Source: Candidatus Bipolaricaulota bacterium | Lineage (GTDB): Bacteria > Bipolaricaulota > Bipolaricaulia > Bipolaricaulales > Bipolaricaulaceae | Assembly (NCBI GenBank): GCA_938083225.1 | Contig: CALKCH010000051.1 | Span: forward strand, 1 to 34,677 | Length of the DNA: 34,677 nt | Direction of reading: 5' to 3' | Shown here: piece by piece, positions 17,326-25,014 of the stretch | How the letters are laid out: every line of letters begins with the position of its first letter | Numbering within the stretch: the stretch's first letter is position 1 | Program-made: the position numbers and the translations under genes | The notes under the pieces: model-generated | Told to the model about the DNA's origin: nothing | Database searches by the model: none | What the model saw: the letters and a program-made list of their open reading frames with translations, nothing else

Positions 17326-18386
17326 TCGCCTATCAGCCAAGCGGCCTCCTCCGCGAGCAAGGGTTCCACCACCAAGTCCAGGTCCCCTTCAAGGATGTCC
17401 TCCAGCCGATAGACCGTGAGATCAACGCGATGGTCCGTGACCCGGTTTTGCGGGAAATTGTAGGTGCGGATTTTTTCGGAGCGCTCGCCCGTGCCGATCT
17501 GGCGCCGCCGCTTTTCCCGGAGGTCCGCTTCCTTCTCCTTCTCCGCGATCTCCCAGAGCTTGGCCCGCAGTACCCGCAAGGCTAGTTCCTTGTTGCGGTG
17601 CTGGGAGCGCTCCTCCTGAGAACTCACCACAATTCCCGTGGGGATGTGGGTGATGCGCACTGCGGTTTCGTTCTTCTGCATGTGCTGGCCGCCTGGGCCG
17701 GACGAGCGGAACGTCTCGATCTTGAGATCCTCGGGTTTTATTTCCACCTTAGCTTCTTCGGCTTCGGGGAGGACGGCCACCGTGGCCGTGGAGGTGTGGA
17801 TGCGGCCACTGGCCTCCGTCTCCGGAACACGCTGTACCCGGTGTACACCGGATTCGTAGCGGAAAAGCCCGTAGGCGCCCGGACCTTCCACGGCGAAGAT
17901 GATCTCCTTGTATCCGCCGAGATCGGTAGGGTGAGAGGCGAGCACGCGCACTTTGAATCCCTTTTTCTCTGCATATTTGGTGTACATGCGGAAAAGATCA
18001 GCGGCAAATAGGGCAGCCTCTTCTCCTCCCGCTCCGGCGCGGATCTCCACAATCGCGTTCTTGTGGTCGTCTGGGTGTGGCGGGACCAGGAGCTTCCGCA
18101 ACTCCTGCTCAAGCTGGGCCGCCCGGGCTTGATCCTGCTCCAACTCCTGGCGCAGTTCCCGCGCCAACTCTTCATCGCTTTCCCGAAGGAGCTCTTCTTC
18201 CTCGGCGATGTTTTGGAGAAGTCGGCGCAGCTCTTGCCCCTTGTCCACGATGAGCCGCAGGCGGTTGTACCGTCGGGAAAGCTCAGGAAAGTCCGGACGG
18301 GCATGAACGGAAGGATCGCCCAGGATCTTCTCTAGCTCCTGGAACTCTTCCTCCACTTCCGCCAGTTTTCCCAAAAGCTTTTCCAT
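17316..18386 (-). CDS. prfA: Peptide chain release factor 1
   Basis: RF1 ends translation at UAA and UAG. The stop-codon motif region reads RVPETEASGRIHTSTATVAVLPE, with PET at the RF1 PxT position, so this is RF1 and not RF2. The catalytic GGQ is in RSSGPGGQHMQKNETAVRITH. The residues around and after GGQ (HMQKNETAVRITHIPTGIVVSSQEERSQHRNKE) look more like RF2 than typical RF1 (VNTTDSAVR). IGTGERSEKIRTYNFPQNRVTDHR is standard RF1. ATG 18386 gives 356 residues. No strong Shine-Dalgarno site is seen. It lies 32 bases downstream of rpiA. Confidence 0.93.
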   Translation of the reverse strand: MEKLLGKLAEVEEEFQELEKILGDPSVHARPDFPELSRRYNRLRLIVDKGQELRRLLQNIAEEEELLRESDEELARELRQELEQDQARAAQLEQELRKLLVPPHPDDHKNAIVEIRAGAGGEEAALFAADLFRMYTKYAEKKGFKVRVLASHPTDLGGYKEIIFAVEGPGAYGLFRYESGVHRVQRVPETEASGRIHTSTATVAVLPEAEEAKVEIKPEDLKIETFRSSGPGGQHMQKNETAVRITHIPTGIVVSSQEERSQHRNKELALRVLRAKLWEIAEKEKEADLREKRRRQIGTGERSEKIRTYNFPQNRVTDHRVDLTVYRLEDILEGDLDLVVEPLLAEEAAWLIGDQK

Positions 18387-18418
18387 CAAAAAAGCGTACC
18401 CAAGAACATTTGGGAGGG

Positions 18419-19105
18419 CTAGCGGGTTAACCGGCGCAAGCCCGAAGGCCCCGCGAGGAAAACTTCGTCCACCAGGTCCACAAAGAGGCCATGCCCGACG
18501 ATCCCTGCCCGGCTCTCTAGCTTCCTGGCCAACGACTGCACCTCAGGGATTGGGCCAAACCAGCAGTCGAGCACGTAGTTTCCCTGGTCGGTGAGAAAAG
18601 GAGATCCATCGGGATTGCGCCGGAGACTCACCCGCGCTCCCAGGCCCTCCAAGAACCGGAGGTGCGTGCACCACCCGAAGGGAAGAACTTCCACCGGAAC
18701 TGGGGCACTTGTGCCCAGGCGAGGAGAAAACTTGGTGTGGTCAGCCACAATGACTTGGTGCCGCGTGGCCTGGGCCACCACTTTCTCCCGCAACATGGCC
18801 CCGCCCCCGCCTTTGATCACGTTTAGATCAGGGTCTATTTCGTCTGCCCCGTCTATGGTGAGGTCCAGTTCCGGATGCTCTTCCAGCGTGGTCAAGGGGA
18901 TACCTAAGGTTTTGGCCTCTTCCTCCACCTTTTTCGAACAGGGAACCCCCTGAATGTCCCACAATTTGCCGGACCGGAGGAGCTCAGCGAGTTTGAGGAG
19001 GGCATAGCGGGCGGTGGAGCCATGCCCCAGGCCGATGACCATCCCGGGCTGGATGAGCTCCACCGCCGCCTCTGCCGCCTGTTTCTTCCAGGGCTCAAAC
19101 TTCAT
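18419..19105 (-). CDS. rpiA: Ribose-5-phosphate isomerase A
   Basis: Interconverts ribose-5-phosphate and ribulose-5-phosphate and so feeds Prs. Motifs are VIGLGHGSTARYAL, the catalytic DLTIDGADEIDPDLNVIKGGGGAMLREK, VADHTKFS, VPVEVLPFGW and the C-terminal ESRAGIVGHGLFVDLVDEVFLAG. Its 228 residues are standard. The ATG follows AAAGGAGGAGC. It is divergent from the acyl-CoA synthetase gene across 52 bases and probably shares a transcript with prfA. Confidence 0.94.
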   Translation of the reverse strand: MKFEPWKKQAAEAAVELIQPGMVIGLGHGSTARYALLKLAELLRSGKLWDIQGVPCSKKVEEEAKTLGIPLTTLEEHPELDLTIDGADEIDPDLNVIKGGGGAMLREKVVAQATRHQVIVADHTKFSPRLGTSAPVPVEVLPFGWCTHLRFLEGLGARVSLRRNPDGSPFLTDQGNYVLDCWFGPIPEVQSLARKLESRAGIVGHGLFVDLVDEVFLAGPSGLRRLTR

Positions 19106-19113
19106 GCTCCTCC

Positions 19114-19142
19114 TTTCGTTTCCCCGCGTTTTCCCCTAAGAT
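19114..19142 (+). promoter_or_regulatory. Weak candidate promoter for the acyl-CoA synthetase gene
   Basis: TTTCGT (19114-19119), a 17-base spacer and TAAGAT (19137-19142), followed by a Shine-Dalgarno GGAGG at 19148-19152, five bases before the ATG. The -35 is poor. Confidence 0.25.
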
Positions 19143-19157
19143 TATGCGGAGGCACAG

Positions 19158-21842
19158 ATGAGCATCCGCAATCTGGACAAGATTTTCAAACCTCAACGTG
19201 TTGCTGTGGTCGGGGCCAGCAACAATCCGGGAAGTGTGGGCTATACCGTGCTAAAAAACTTGATCGGTTCGGGATTTCCCGGGGTAGTGTATCCGGTGAA
19301 CCCCCGCCACGAAGCTGTGCAGGGAATTCAAGCTTATCCTGACGTGAAAAGCCTTCCGCGGGTGTCGGATTTGGCGGTGATCTGTACGCCAGCCCCCACG
19401 GTGCCCGGTGTCCTCGAGCAGTGCGGCGAAGCTGGGATCCTTGGGGTGGTCATCATTTCCGCGGGGTTCAAAGAGGCGGGCGAGGAGGGCCGGCGCCTGG
19501 AAGAGCAGCTGAAAGAGACGATTCGCAAATACGAAGGGCTGCGCGTAATTGGGCCGAACTGTCTGGGTGTGATCGTGCCCTCCCTGCGCCTCAACGCCAG
19601 CTTCGCCGCGGCCATGCCTCCAGAGGGCCACGTGGCGTTTATCTCCCAGTCCGGTGCCCTTTGTACCTCGGTTCTGGACTGGGCCATCGAGGAGGGCATT
19701 GGTTTTTCTAACTTCGTCTCCATTGGAAACATGGTTGACGTCACGTTCGGGGACCTCATCGACTATTTCGGTGAGGACGAGCGGACCCGCTCCATCATCC
19801 TTTACGTGGAGTCCATCACGGAAGCGCGGCGGTTCATGTCTGCAGCACGGGCCTTCGCGCGCACCAAGCCCATTGTGGTGTACAAAGCTGGACGGTTTGC
19901 GGAGTCCGCTCGGGCCGCTACCTCTCACACCGGGGCCATGGCTGGCGAGGACGCTGTATACGATGCGGCCTTTCGCCGAGCTGGTGCAGTCCGCGTGTAC
20001 GAGATCGGCGAGATTTTCGATACCGCTGAACTCGTGGCCCGGGTGCGACCGCCCTTGGGCTCGCATTTAGCCATCGTGACCAACGCTGGCGGTCCTGGGG
20101 TTATGGCCACGGACGCCCTCATTGCCCGCCACGGAGAGCTGGCAGAACTGAGCCCGGAGACCTTGGAAAAGCTCAACAAACTCCTCCCACCGTTTTGGTC
20201 CCACGGCAATCCCGTGGACATCCTGGGCGATGCCTCACCCGAGCGCTACGCCCAGGCCCTAGAGATCGTGCTTACCGACCCCGGCGTGGACGCGGTATTG
20301 GTGATTCTCACGCCCCAAGCGATGACCGATCCCACGGGCACAGCCCTGGCGGTAGCCGAGGCGGCCAAGAAGTTTCCTAAGCCGGTGTTAGCGGCGTGGA
20401 TGGGCGGGGTTGCCGTGCAGGAGGGCACACGGATCCTCAACCAAAACGGAATCCCCACCTACCTTACCCCGGACCAAGCGGTGCAGGCCTTCATGCACCT
20501 TGTGGATTACGGCCGGAATCTCAATCTCCTTTACCAAACACCACGGGAGATCCCGGTGGAGTTCGCCGTGGATCGAGCAAAAATTCGGGAGGATTTCCTT
20601 CCTCTTTTTCGCCAGACAAGAATTTTGGGCGAACGGGTTGCTAAAGCTCTTCTTGCTGCTTATGGGATCCCAGTGACCATGCCCGAGCTAGCTCGCACCG
20701 AAGACGAGGCTGTGGAACGTGCGAAAAACCTGGGCTTCCCTGTGGTTCTCAAGATTCACTCCCCCGCGATCACCCACAAGACGGACGTGGGTGGGGTCGT
20801 GGTGGGCCTGCTCACCGAGGAGGGGGTGCGGCAGGCGTTCCGCCGGATTCTGGCCAACGTGCGGGAAAAAGCGCCCCAGGCGCACATCGAAGGGGTGACC
20901 GTGCAGCGCATGGCCTCCGTGGGCCAAGGGGTGGAGTTGATTTTGGGGGCTAAAAAGGACCCAACGTTTGGGGCAGTGCTCATGATCGGCGCGGGCGGGA
21001 TTACCGCTGAGGTCTTGCGGGATCGGGTTTTGGGCTTGCCGCCGTTGAACGAGCGGCTGGCTACCCATCTCCTGGCCTCACTCAGGATTTGGCCCCTCCT
21101 TCAGGGTTACCGGGGTCGCCCCCGCCTGAACGTGGAAAAACTTTTGGAAGTCATCATGCGTTTCTCCTACCTGGTGGCGGACTTCCCCGAGATCCAGGAG
21201 ATCGACGTGAACCCCCTGGTGGTCACTCCTGAGGACGTCTTGGCCGTCGATGCCCGCGTGGTGGTGGACGAGGAGGCCTTGCGCCAGCCTCCGCGGCCCT
21301 ACAGCCATCTCGTGATCCGGCCGTATCCGGAAGGTTACGAGCGCTGGGTGACCCTCAAGGACGGAACCCGCGTTTTTCTCCGCCCCATTCGTCCGGAAGA
21401 TGAGCTCCTTTGGCACGAGATGCTGGCCATTTCCTCCCGGGAGTCCATCCGCTTTCGCTTCCGCTACATCTTCAAGGAAACCACGCACCAGATGGCCATT
21501 CCCTATTGCTTCATTGACTACGACCGGGAAATGGCCATCGTGGGCATCGTGGAGGAGGACGGAAGAAAGCGGATGATCGGGGTGGGGAGGCTCATTTCTG
21601 ATCCGGACCGCACGAACGCAGAATATGCGGTATTTGTGGCTGATCCTTGGCAGAGCAAGGGCTTGGGTGGGATCCTCACCGCTTATTGCTTGCAGATCGC
21701 CCAAAGCTGGGGGATCCGTAAAGTGACGGCAGAGACCACACCCGACAACATTCGCATGATTCGGATTTTCGAAAACCACGGGTTCAAGCTGGAATACAAA
21801 ACCGAAGAGAGCGTGGTTTTGGCGGCTAAACCCTTGGGCTGA
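19158..21842 (+). CDS. ADP-forming acyl-CoA (acetyl-CoA) synthetase fused to a GNAT acetyltransferase domain
   Basis: The 894-residue protein has the alpha-subunit CoA-binding domain first (about 5-145: RVAVVGASNNPGSVGYTV, VIGPNCLGV). The succinyl-CoA-synthetase-like domain follows, then the beta-subunit ATP-grasp domain (about 480-705) and a C-terminal GNAT domain (about 730-890: ADPWQSKGLGGILTAY). His257 in SHTGAMAGEDAVYDAAFRRAG sits where NDP-forming acetyl-CoA synthetases carry the phosphohistidine. THKTDVGGV provides the second conserved His (540). Both being present suggests an active synthetase rather than a degenerate Pat-type regulator. It probably converts acetyl-CoA, ADP and Pi to acetate and ATP, in place of Pta-AckA. 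The GNAT could acetylate proteins. The 3' end overlaps a convergent GNAT gene by 17 bases. Confidence 0.9.
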   Translation: MSIRNLDKIFKPQRVAVVGASNNPGSVGYTVLKNLIGSGFPGVVYPVNPRHEAVQGIQAYPDVKSLPRVSDLAVICTPAPTVPGVLEQCGEAGILGVVIISAGFKEAGEEGRRLEEQLKETIRKYEGLRVIGPNCLGVIVPSLRLNASFAAAMPPEGHVAFISQSGALCTSVLDWAIEEGIGFSNFVSIGNMVDVTFGDLIDYFGEDERTRSIILYVESITEARRFMSAARAFARTKPIVVYKAGRFAESARAATSHTGAMAGEDAVYDAAFRRAGAVRVYEIGEIFDTAELVARVRPPLGSHLAIVTNAGGPGVMATDALIARHGELAELSPETLEKLNKLLPPFWSHGNPVDILGDASPERYAQALEIVLTDPGVDAVLVILTPQAMTDPTGTALAVAEAAKKFPKPVLAAWMGGVAVQEGTRILNQNGIPTYLTPDQAVQAFMHLVDYGRNLNLLYQTPREIPVEFAVDRAKIREDFLPLFRQTRILGERVAKALLAAYGIPVTMPELARTEDEAVERAKNLGFPVVLKIHSPAITHKTDVGGVVVGLLTEEGVRQAFRRILANVREKAPQAHIEGVTVQRMASVGQGVELILGAKKDPTFGAVLMIGAGGITAEVLRDRVLGLPPLNERLATHLLASLRIWPLLQGYRGRPRLNVEKLLEVIMRFSYLVADFPEIQEIDVNPLVVTPEDVLAVDARVVVDEEALRQPPRPYSHLVIRPYPEGYERWVTLKDGTRVFLRPIRPEDELLWHEMLAISSRESIRFRFRYIFKETTHQMAIPYCFIDYDREMAIVGIVEEDGRKRMIGVGRLISDPDRTNAEYAVFVADPWQSKGLGGILTAYCLQIAQSWGIRKVTAETTPDNIRMIRIFENHGFKLEYKTEESVVLAAKPLG

Positions 21843-22332
21843 GGCGCTCTCCCCACAGGATCTGTCCCGCGCCCTCGCGGAACCGAAAGCCGCGGGACCG
21901 AAGAATGTGGAGGATGCGGAGATTTTCCGGCACCACTTCCACTAAAATCCGGTTTATCCCGTGCTCGTCAGCCCAAGCCAGGGCCAGATCGGTGAGGAGG
22001 GAGCCCAGCCCAACTCCTTGCCAGGGATCGGCCACCAACACGCAGAACTCCGCGGCTTGTGCCTCAGGGATCAGGCAGAGGCGAGCCTCTCCAGCCATCT
22101 GGCCCTGGACCTCCGCTACCAGCACGAATTCTTGGGCGTTTGGGGAGCAGAAGCGTAGGGCTTCGGCAAGGATAGCCTTTTTGGCTCTTCGCTCAAACCT
22201 CCGCCAAAGCGTTTCCTCACTGCAGGCATTGATCATCGCACACCAAGAGGGCAGATCATTTTCGCTAAGGGTGCGGATGAGTGCCTCTTGGCCGTCCCGT
22301 AATTGCACGCGCTTCGGAAGAGGTAAGGCCAA
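21826..22332 (-). CDS. GNAT family N-acetyltransferase, paralogous to the GNAT domain of the neighbouring synthetase
   Basis: A 168-residue single-domain GNAT. VLVADPWQGVGLGSLLTDLAL is the acetyl-CoA-binding motif A, and VVPENLRILHILRSRGF is the C-terminal part of the fold. It is clearly related to the GNAT domain of the facing acyl-CoA synthetase: ADPWQ-x2-GLG-x2-LT, P-x-N-x-R and the DG-x5-IR/LRP start are shared. Its TTG start comes directly after the fdhA stop codon, with GGAGG at the end of fdhA as ribosome-binding site, so it is translationally coupled to the formate dehydrogenase operon. The substrate is unknown; protein lysine acetylation is a guess. Confidence 0.83.
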   Translation of the reverse strand: MALPLPKRVQLRDGQEALIRTLSENDLPSWCAMINACSEETLWRRFERRAKKAILAEALRFCSPNAQEFVLVAEVQGQMAGEARLCLIPEAQAAEFCVLVADPWQGVGLGSLLTDLALAWADEHGINRILVEVVPENLRILHILRSRGFRFREGAGQILWGERLSPRV

Positions 22333-25014
22333 TTAGTCCTCCAGGGGGGTGAGACGCACCGCACACACTTTGTACTCCGGGATTTTCGCCTCCGGATCGA
22401 GGAAAGCCCCCGTGAGGAGGTTAGCGGGAGCCTCGCCGAAATGGAAGGGGATGAACACCGTGCCCCTGGGGACCCGCTCGGTGAGTTTTGCCCGCACGAT
22501 GATCGTCCCTCGGCGCGAGGAGACCCGCACTCCCTTCCCCTCTTCAATCCCCAAATTCAAGGCATCCGCTGGATGGATTTCCAAGTAAGCCTCAGGGGAA
22601 AGCTCCACCAGGCCTTCCACGCGGCCGGTCATGCTGCGGGAATGATAGTGCCAGAGGTTGCGGCCGGTGGTGAGGATGAACGGATATTCCCGGTCGGGGG
22701 TCTCCCTGGGCGGCTCCCACTCCACAGGGTGGAACTTGCCCCGGCCCCGCGCGAACTGATCTTTGTGAAGATAAGGGGTGCCGGGATGATCGGGGGAGAA
22801 ACAGGGCCAGTGAATCCCGCCTTTCTCCAAACGAGCATAGGAGATGCCCCCGTAAGTGGGAACGAGAGAGGCGATTTCCTCCATGATTTTCGCGGGGTGC
22901 TCATAAGTTAAGGGATAGCCCAGGCGTTGAGCCAAAGCGCCAATGATTTGCCAATCGGGCTTAGCCTGACCGGGGGGAGGGAAGGCACTGCGCAGCAACT
23001 GGACTTTACGCTCCGTGTTTGTGAACGTTCCGTCTTTTTCCGCAAAGCTTGCGGCAGGGAGGATCACATGAGCGTAGGGCGTGGTTTCATTGGGGAAGAT
23101 ATCCAGCACCACCAAGAACTCCAAACCTGCCAAAGCCTCGGCCACATGGGCGATTTGGGGGTCGGAAACCATGGGATTTTCGCCCATGATCACCATAGCT
23201 TTGAGCTGGCCAGCCCGTGCAGCCTCGAACATCTCGACTACGGTGAGGCCGGGGGCAGCGGGGATAGGCCGGCCCCAAGCCGCCTGGAACTTGGCGCGTA
23301 CCCGGGGATCCAAAAGAGATTGGTAGCCCGGGAGAACCTCGGGGATGGCGCCCATGTCACAGGCGCCTTGTACGTTGTTCTGGCCCCGCAGAGGATTCAC
23401 TCCTGTAGCCGGCCGCCCCACTTGGCCCGAAAGAAGCGCCAAATTGGCCACAGCCAACACGTTGGCCGTGCCATGGGTGTGTTGGGTCAGGCCCATGGCG
23501 TAAAAGATCATGGCGTTCTTGGCTCGCCCGTAAGCTCTGGCCGCCTCCACCAAGAGATCCCGGGGGATGCCCGTGATCTCTTCCACCCGCTCCGGAGTGT
23601 ATTGTTCCACCGCCTGCCGGAACTGCTCGAACCCCTCGCACCGCTCTTCCACGAACTTTTTGTTCCAAAGGCCTTCTTGGAGGAGGACGTGGCAAAAGCC
23701 GTTGAGCCAGGCCACGTCCGTACCGGGGCGGGGCCGGAGGAAAAAGTGAGCCCATTCTGCTAGCTCGATCCTGCGAGGATCGACCACGATGAGCACAGCT
23801 CCCCGGCGCACGGCTTGCTTAATTTCCTGGGCTACCACGGGGTGAGCTTCCGTGGTGTTGGAGCCTGTCACCAAAATACAGTCAGCATCGCGTATCTCTT
23901 CGATCGTGTTGGTCATGGCTCCCGACCCAAACGCGCGGCCCAAACCCACCACGCTCGGGGCGTGGCAAAGGCGAGCACAGTGATCCACGTTGTCCGTGCC
24001 TATCACAGCCCGCATAAATTTTTGGAATAGGTAATTCTCTTCGTTGGTGCACTTGGCAGAAGCCAGGCCCCCTATGGCGTCGGGTCCATATTTCTCTTTG
24101 GTGGCCAAAAGTCGCGCCGCTACCAAATCCAAAGCTTCCTCCCACGAAGCCTCCCTGAACTTTTGGCCCTCGCGGATGAGAGGGACTTTGAGTCGATCAG
24201 GGTGGTGAACAAAAGCCAAGCCAAATCGGCCTTTCACGCATAACCGGAATCCCTGATACCCTCCGGAAACCCGCACGATCCGATTGTTGCGCACATGGAG
24301 GGTGATGGGGCAGCCACAGCCACAAAACGGGCACACAGTATCAACTTTTTTGAGCTCCCACTCCCGTCCCTGGAAACGGCGGGCTTTCTCGGTGAGCGCA
24401 CCCGTGGGGCAAACGGCCACGCACTGGCCACACAGCTCGCAGTTCGTCCCGGTGAGAGGCTTTTCCAACCCAGTAGAAATGCGCGTGAAAAAGCCCCGGG
24501 AAACAGAGCTCAACACGCTGCGTCCCTGCACCTCTTCACAGACGCGCACGCATCTTCCGCAAAGGATACATTTTTCAGGCTCGTAGCGAATAAAAGGGTT
24601 ATCCTCTCGAACTGGGAAAACACGGCGAGCATGGTCTGGCCCGACGAAGCGGTTCTTCTCTAGGCCATATTCGTAAGCGTACCGCTGTAGCTCACAAGAT
24701 CCGTTGCGCTCACACGTCAGACAGTCTTGGGGATGATCGGAGAGGATGAGCTCCAGGGTGAGGCGGCGCAGGTGCCGCAATCTTTGTGTATCCGTCTGCA
24801 CTTCCATTCCATCTTGGGCCTCGTGGTAGCAAGAGGTGAGGAGCTGGCCATTGGCCTCCACCAAACACAGCCGGCAGATTCCAGAAGGGGGAAGAGCAGG
24901 ATGGTGGCAAAGGTGGGGGATTTCTAGGCCTGCTTTTTGTGCGGCCGCAAAGAGCGTGGTGCCTTTAGGCACGGTGACTTCCTTCCCGTCGATGCGCAGG
25001 CGCACCTCGTTCAT
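22333..25014 (-). CDS. fdhA: Molybdenum/tungsten formate dehydrogenase catalytic subunit (Cys type) with NuoG-like N-terminus
   Basis: The 893-residue protein would reduce CO2 to formate, or the reverse, in the cytoplasm. Residues 1-225 are NuoG/HydA-like: a [2Fe-2S] site (CHHPALPPSGICRLC), a His-Cys3 [4Fe-4S] site (HPQDCLTCERNGSC) and two ferredoxin clusters (CILCGRCVRVC, CELCGQCVAVCP). The bis-MGD catalytic part begins with CPFCGCGCP. HCARLCHAPSV places Cys350-His351 at the metal-ligand (Sec/Cys) position of formate dehydrogenases. The track's start at 25071 is too long. ATG 25014 overlaps the upstream stop (ATGA). fdhD and mobA nearby support the assignment. Other Cys-type molybdopterin oxidoreductases are less likely. 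Confidence 0.88.
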   Translation of the reverse strand: MNEVRLRIDGKEVTVPKGTTLFAAAQKAGLEIPHLCHHPALPPSGICRLCLVEANGQLLTSCYHEAQDGMEVQTDTQRLRHLRRLTLELILSDHPQDCLTCERNGSCELQRYAYEYGLEKNRFVGPDHARRVFPVREDNPFIRYEPEKCILCGRCVRVCEEVQGRSVLSSVSRGFFTRISTGLEKPLTGTNCELCGQCVAVCPTGALTEKARRFQGREWELKKVDTVCPFCGCGCPITLHVRNNRIVRVSGGYQGFRLCVKGRFGLAFVHHPDRLKVPLIREGQKFREASWEEALDLVAARLLATKEKYGPDAIGGLASAKCTNEENYLFQKFMRAVIGTDNVDHCARLCHAPSVVGLGRAFGSGAMTNTIEEIRDADCILVTGSNTTEAHPVVAQEIKQAVRRGAVLIVVDPRRIELAEWAHFFLRPRPGTDVAWLNGFCHVLLQEGLWNKKFVEERCEGFEQFRQAVEQYTPERVEEITGIPRDLLVEAARAYGRAKNAMIFYAMGLTQHTHGTANVLAVANLALLSGQVGRPATGVNPLRGQNNVQGACDMGAIPEVLPGYQSLLDPRVRAKFQAAWGRPIPAAPGLTVVEMFEAARAGQLKAMVIMGENPMVSDPQIAHVAEALAGLEFLVVLDIFPNETTPYAHVILPAASFAEKDGTFTNTERKVQLLRSAFPPPGQAKPDWQIIGALAQRLGYPLTYEHPAKIMEEIASLVPTYGGISYARLEKGGIHWPCFSPDHPGTPYLHKDQFARGRGKFHPVEWEPPRETPDREYPFILTTGRNLWHYHSRSMTGRVEGLVELSPEAYLEIHPADALNLGIEEGKGVRVSSRRGTIIVRAKLTERVPRGTVFIPFHFGEAPANLLTGAFLDPEAKIPEYKVCAVRLTPLED

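Noticed and set aside
23900-24000. Selenocysteine at the formate dehydrogenase active site
   Set aside because: The ligand codon is a Cys codon in the open frame, with no TGA, so no SECIS is needed.
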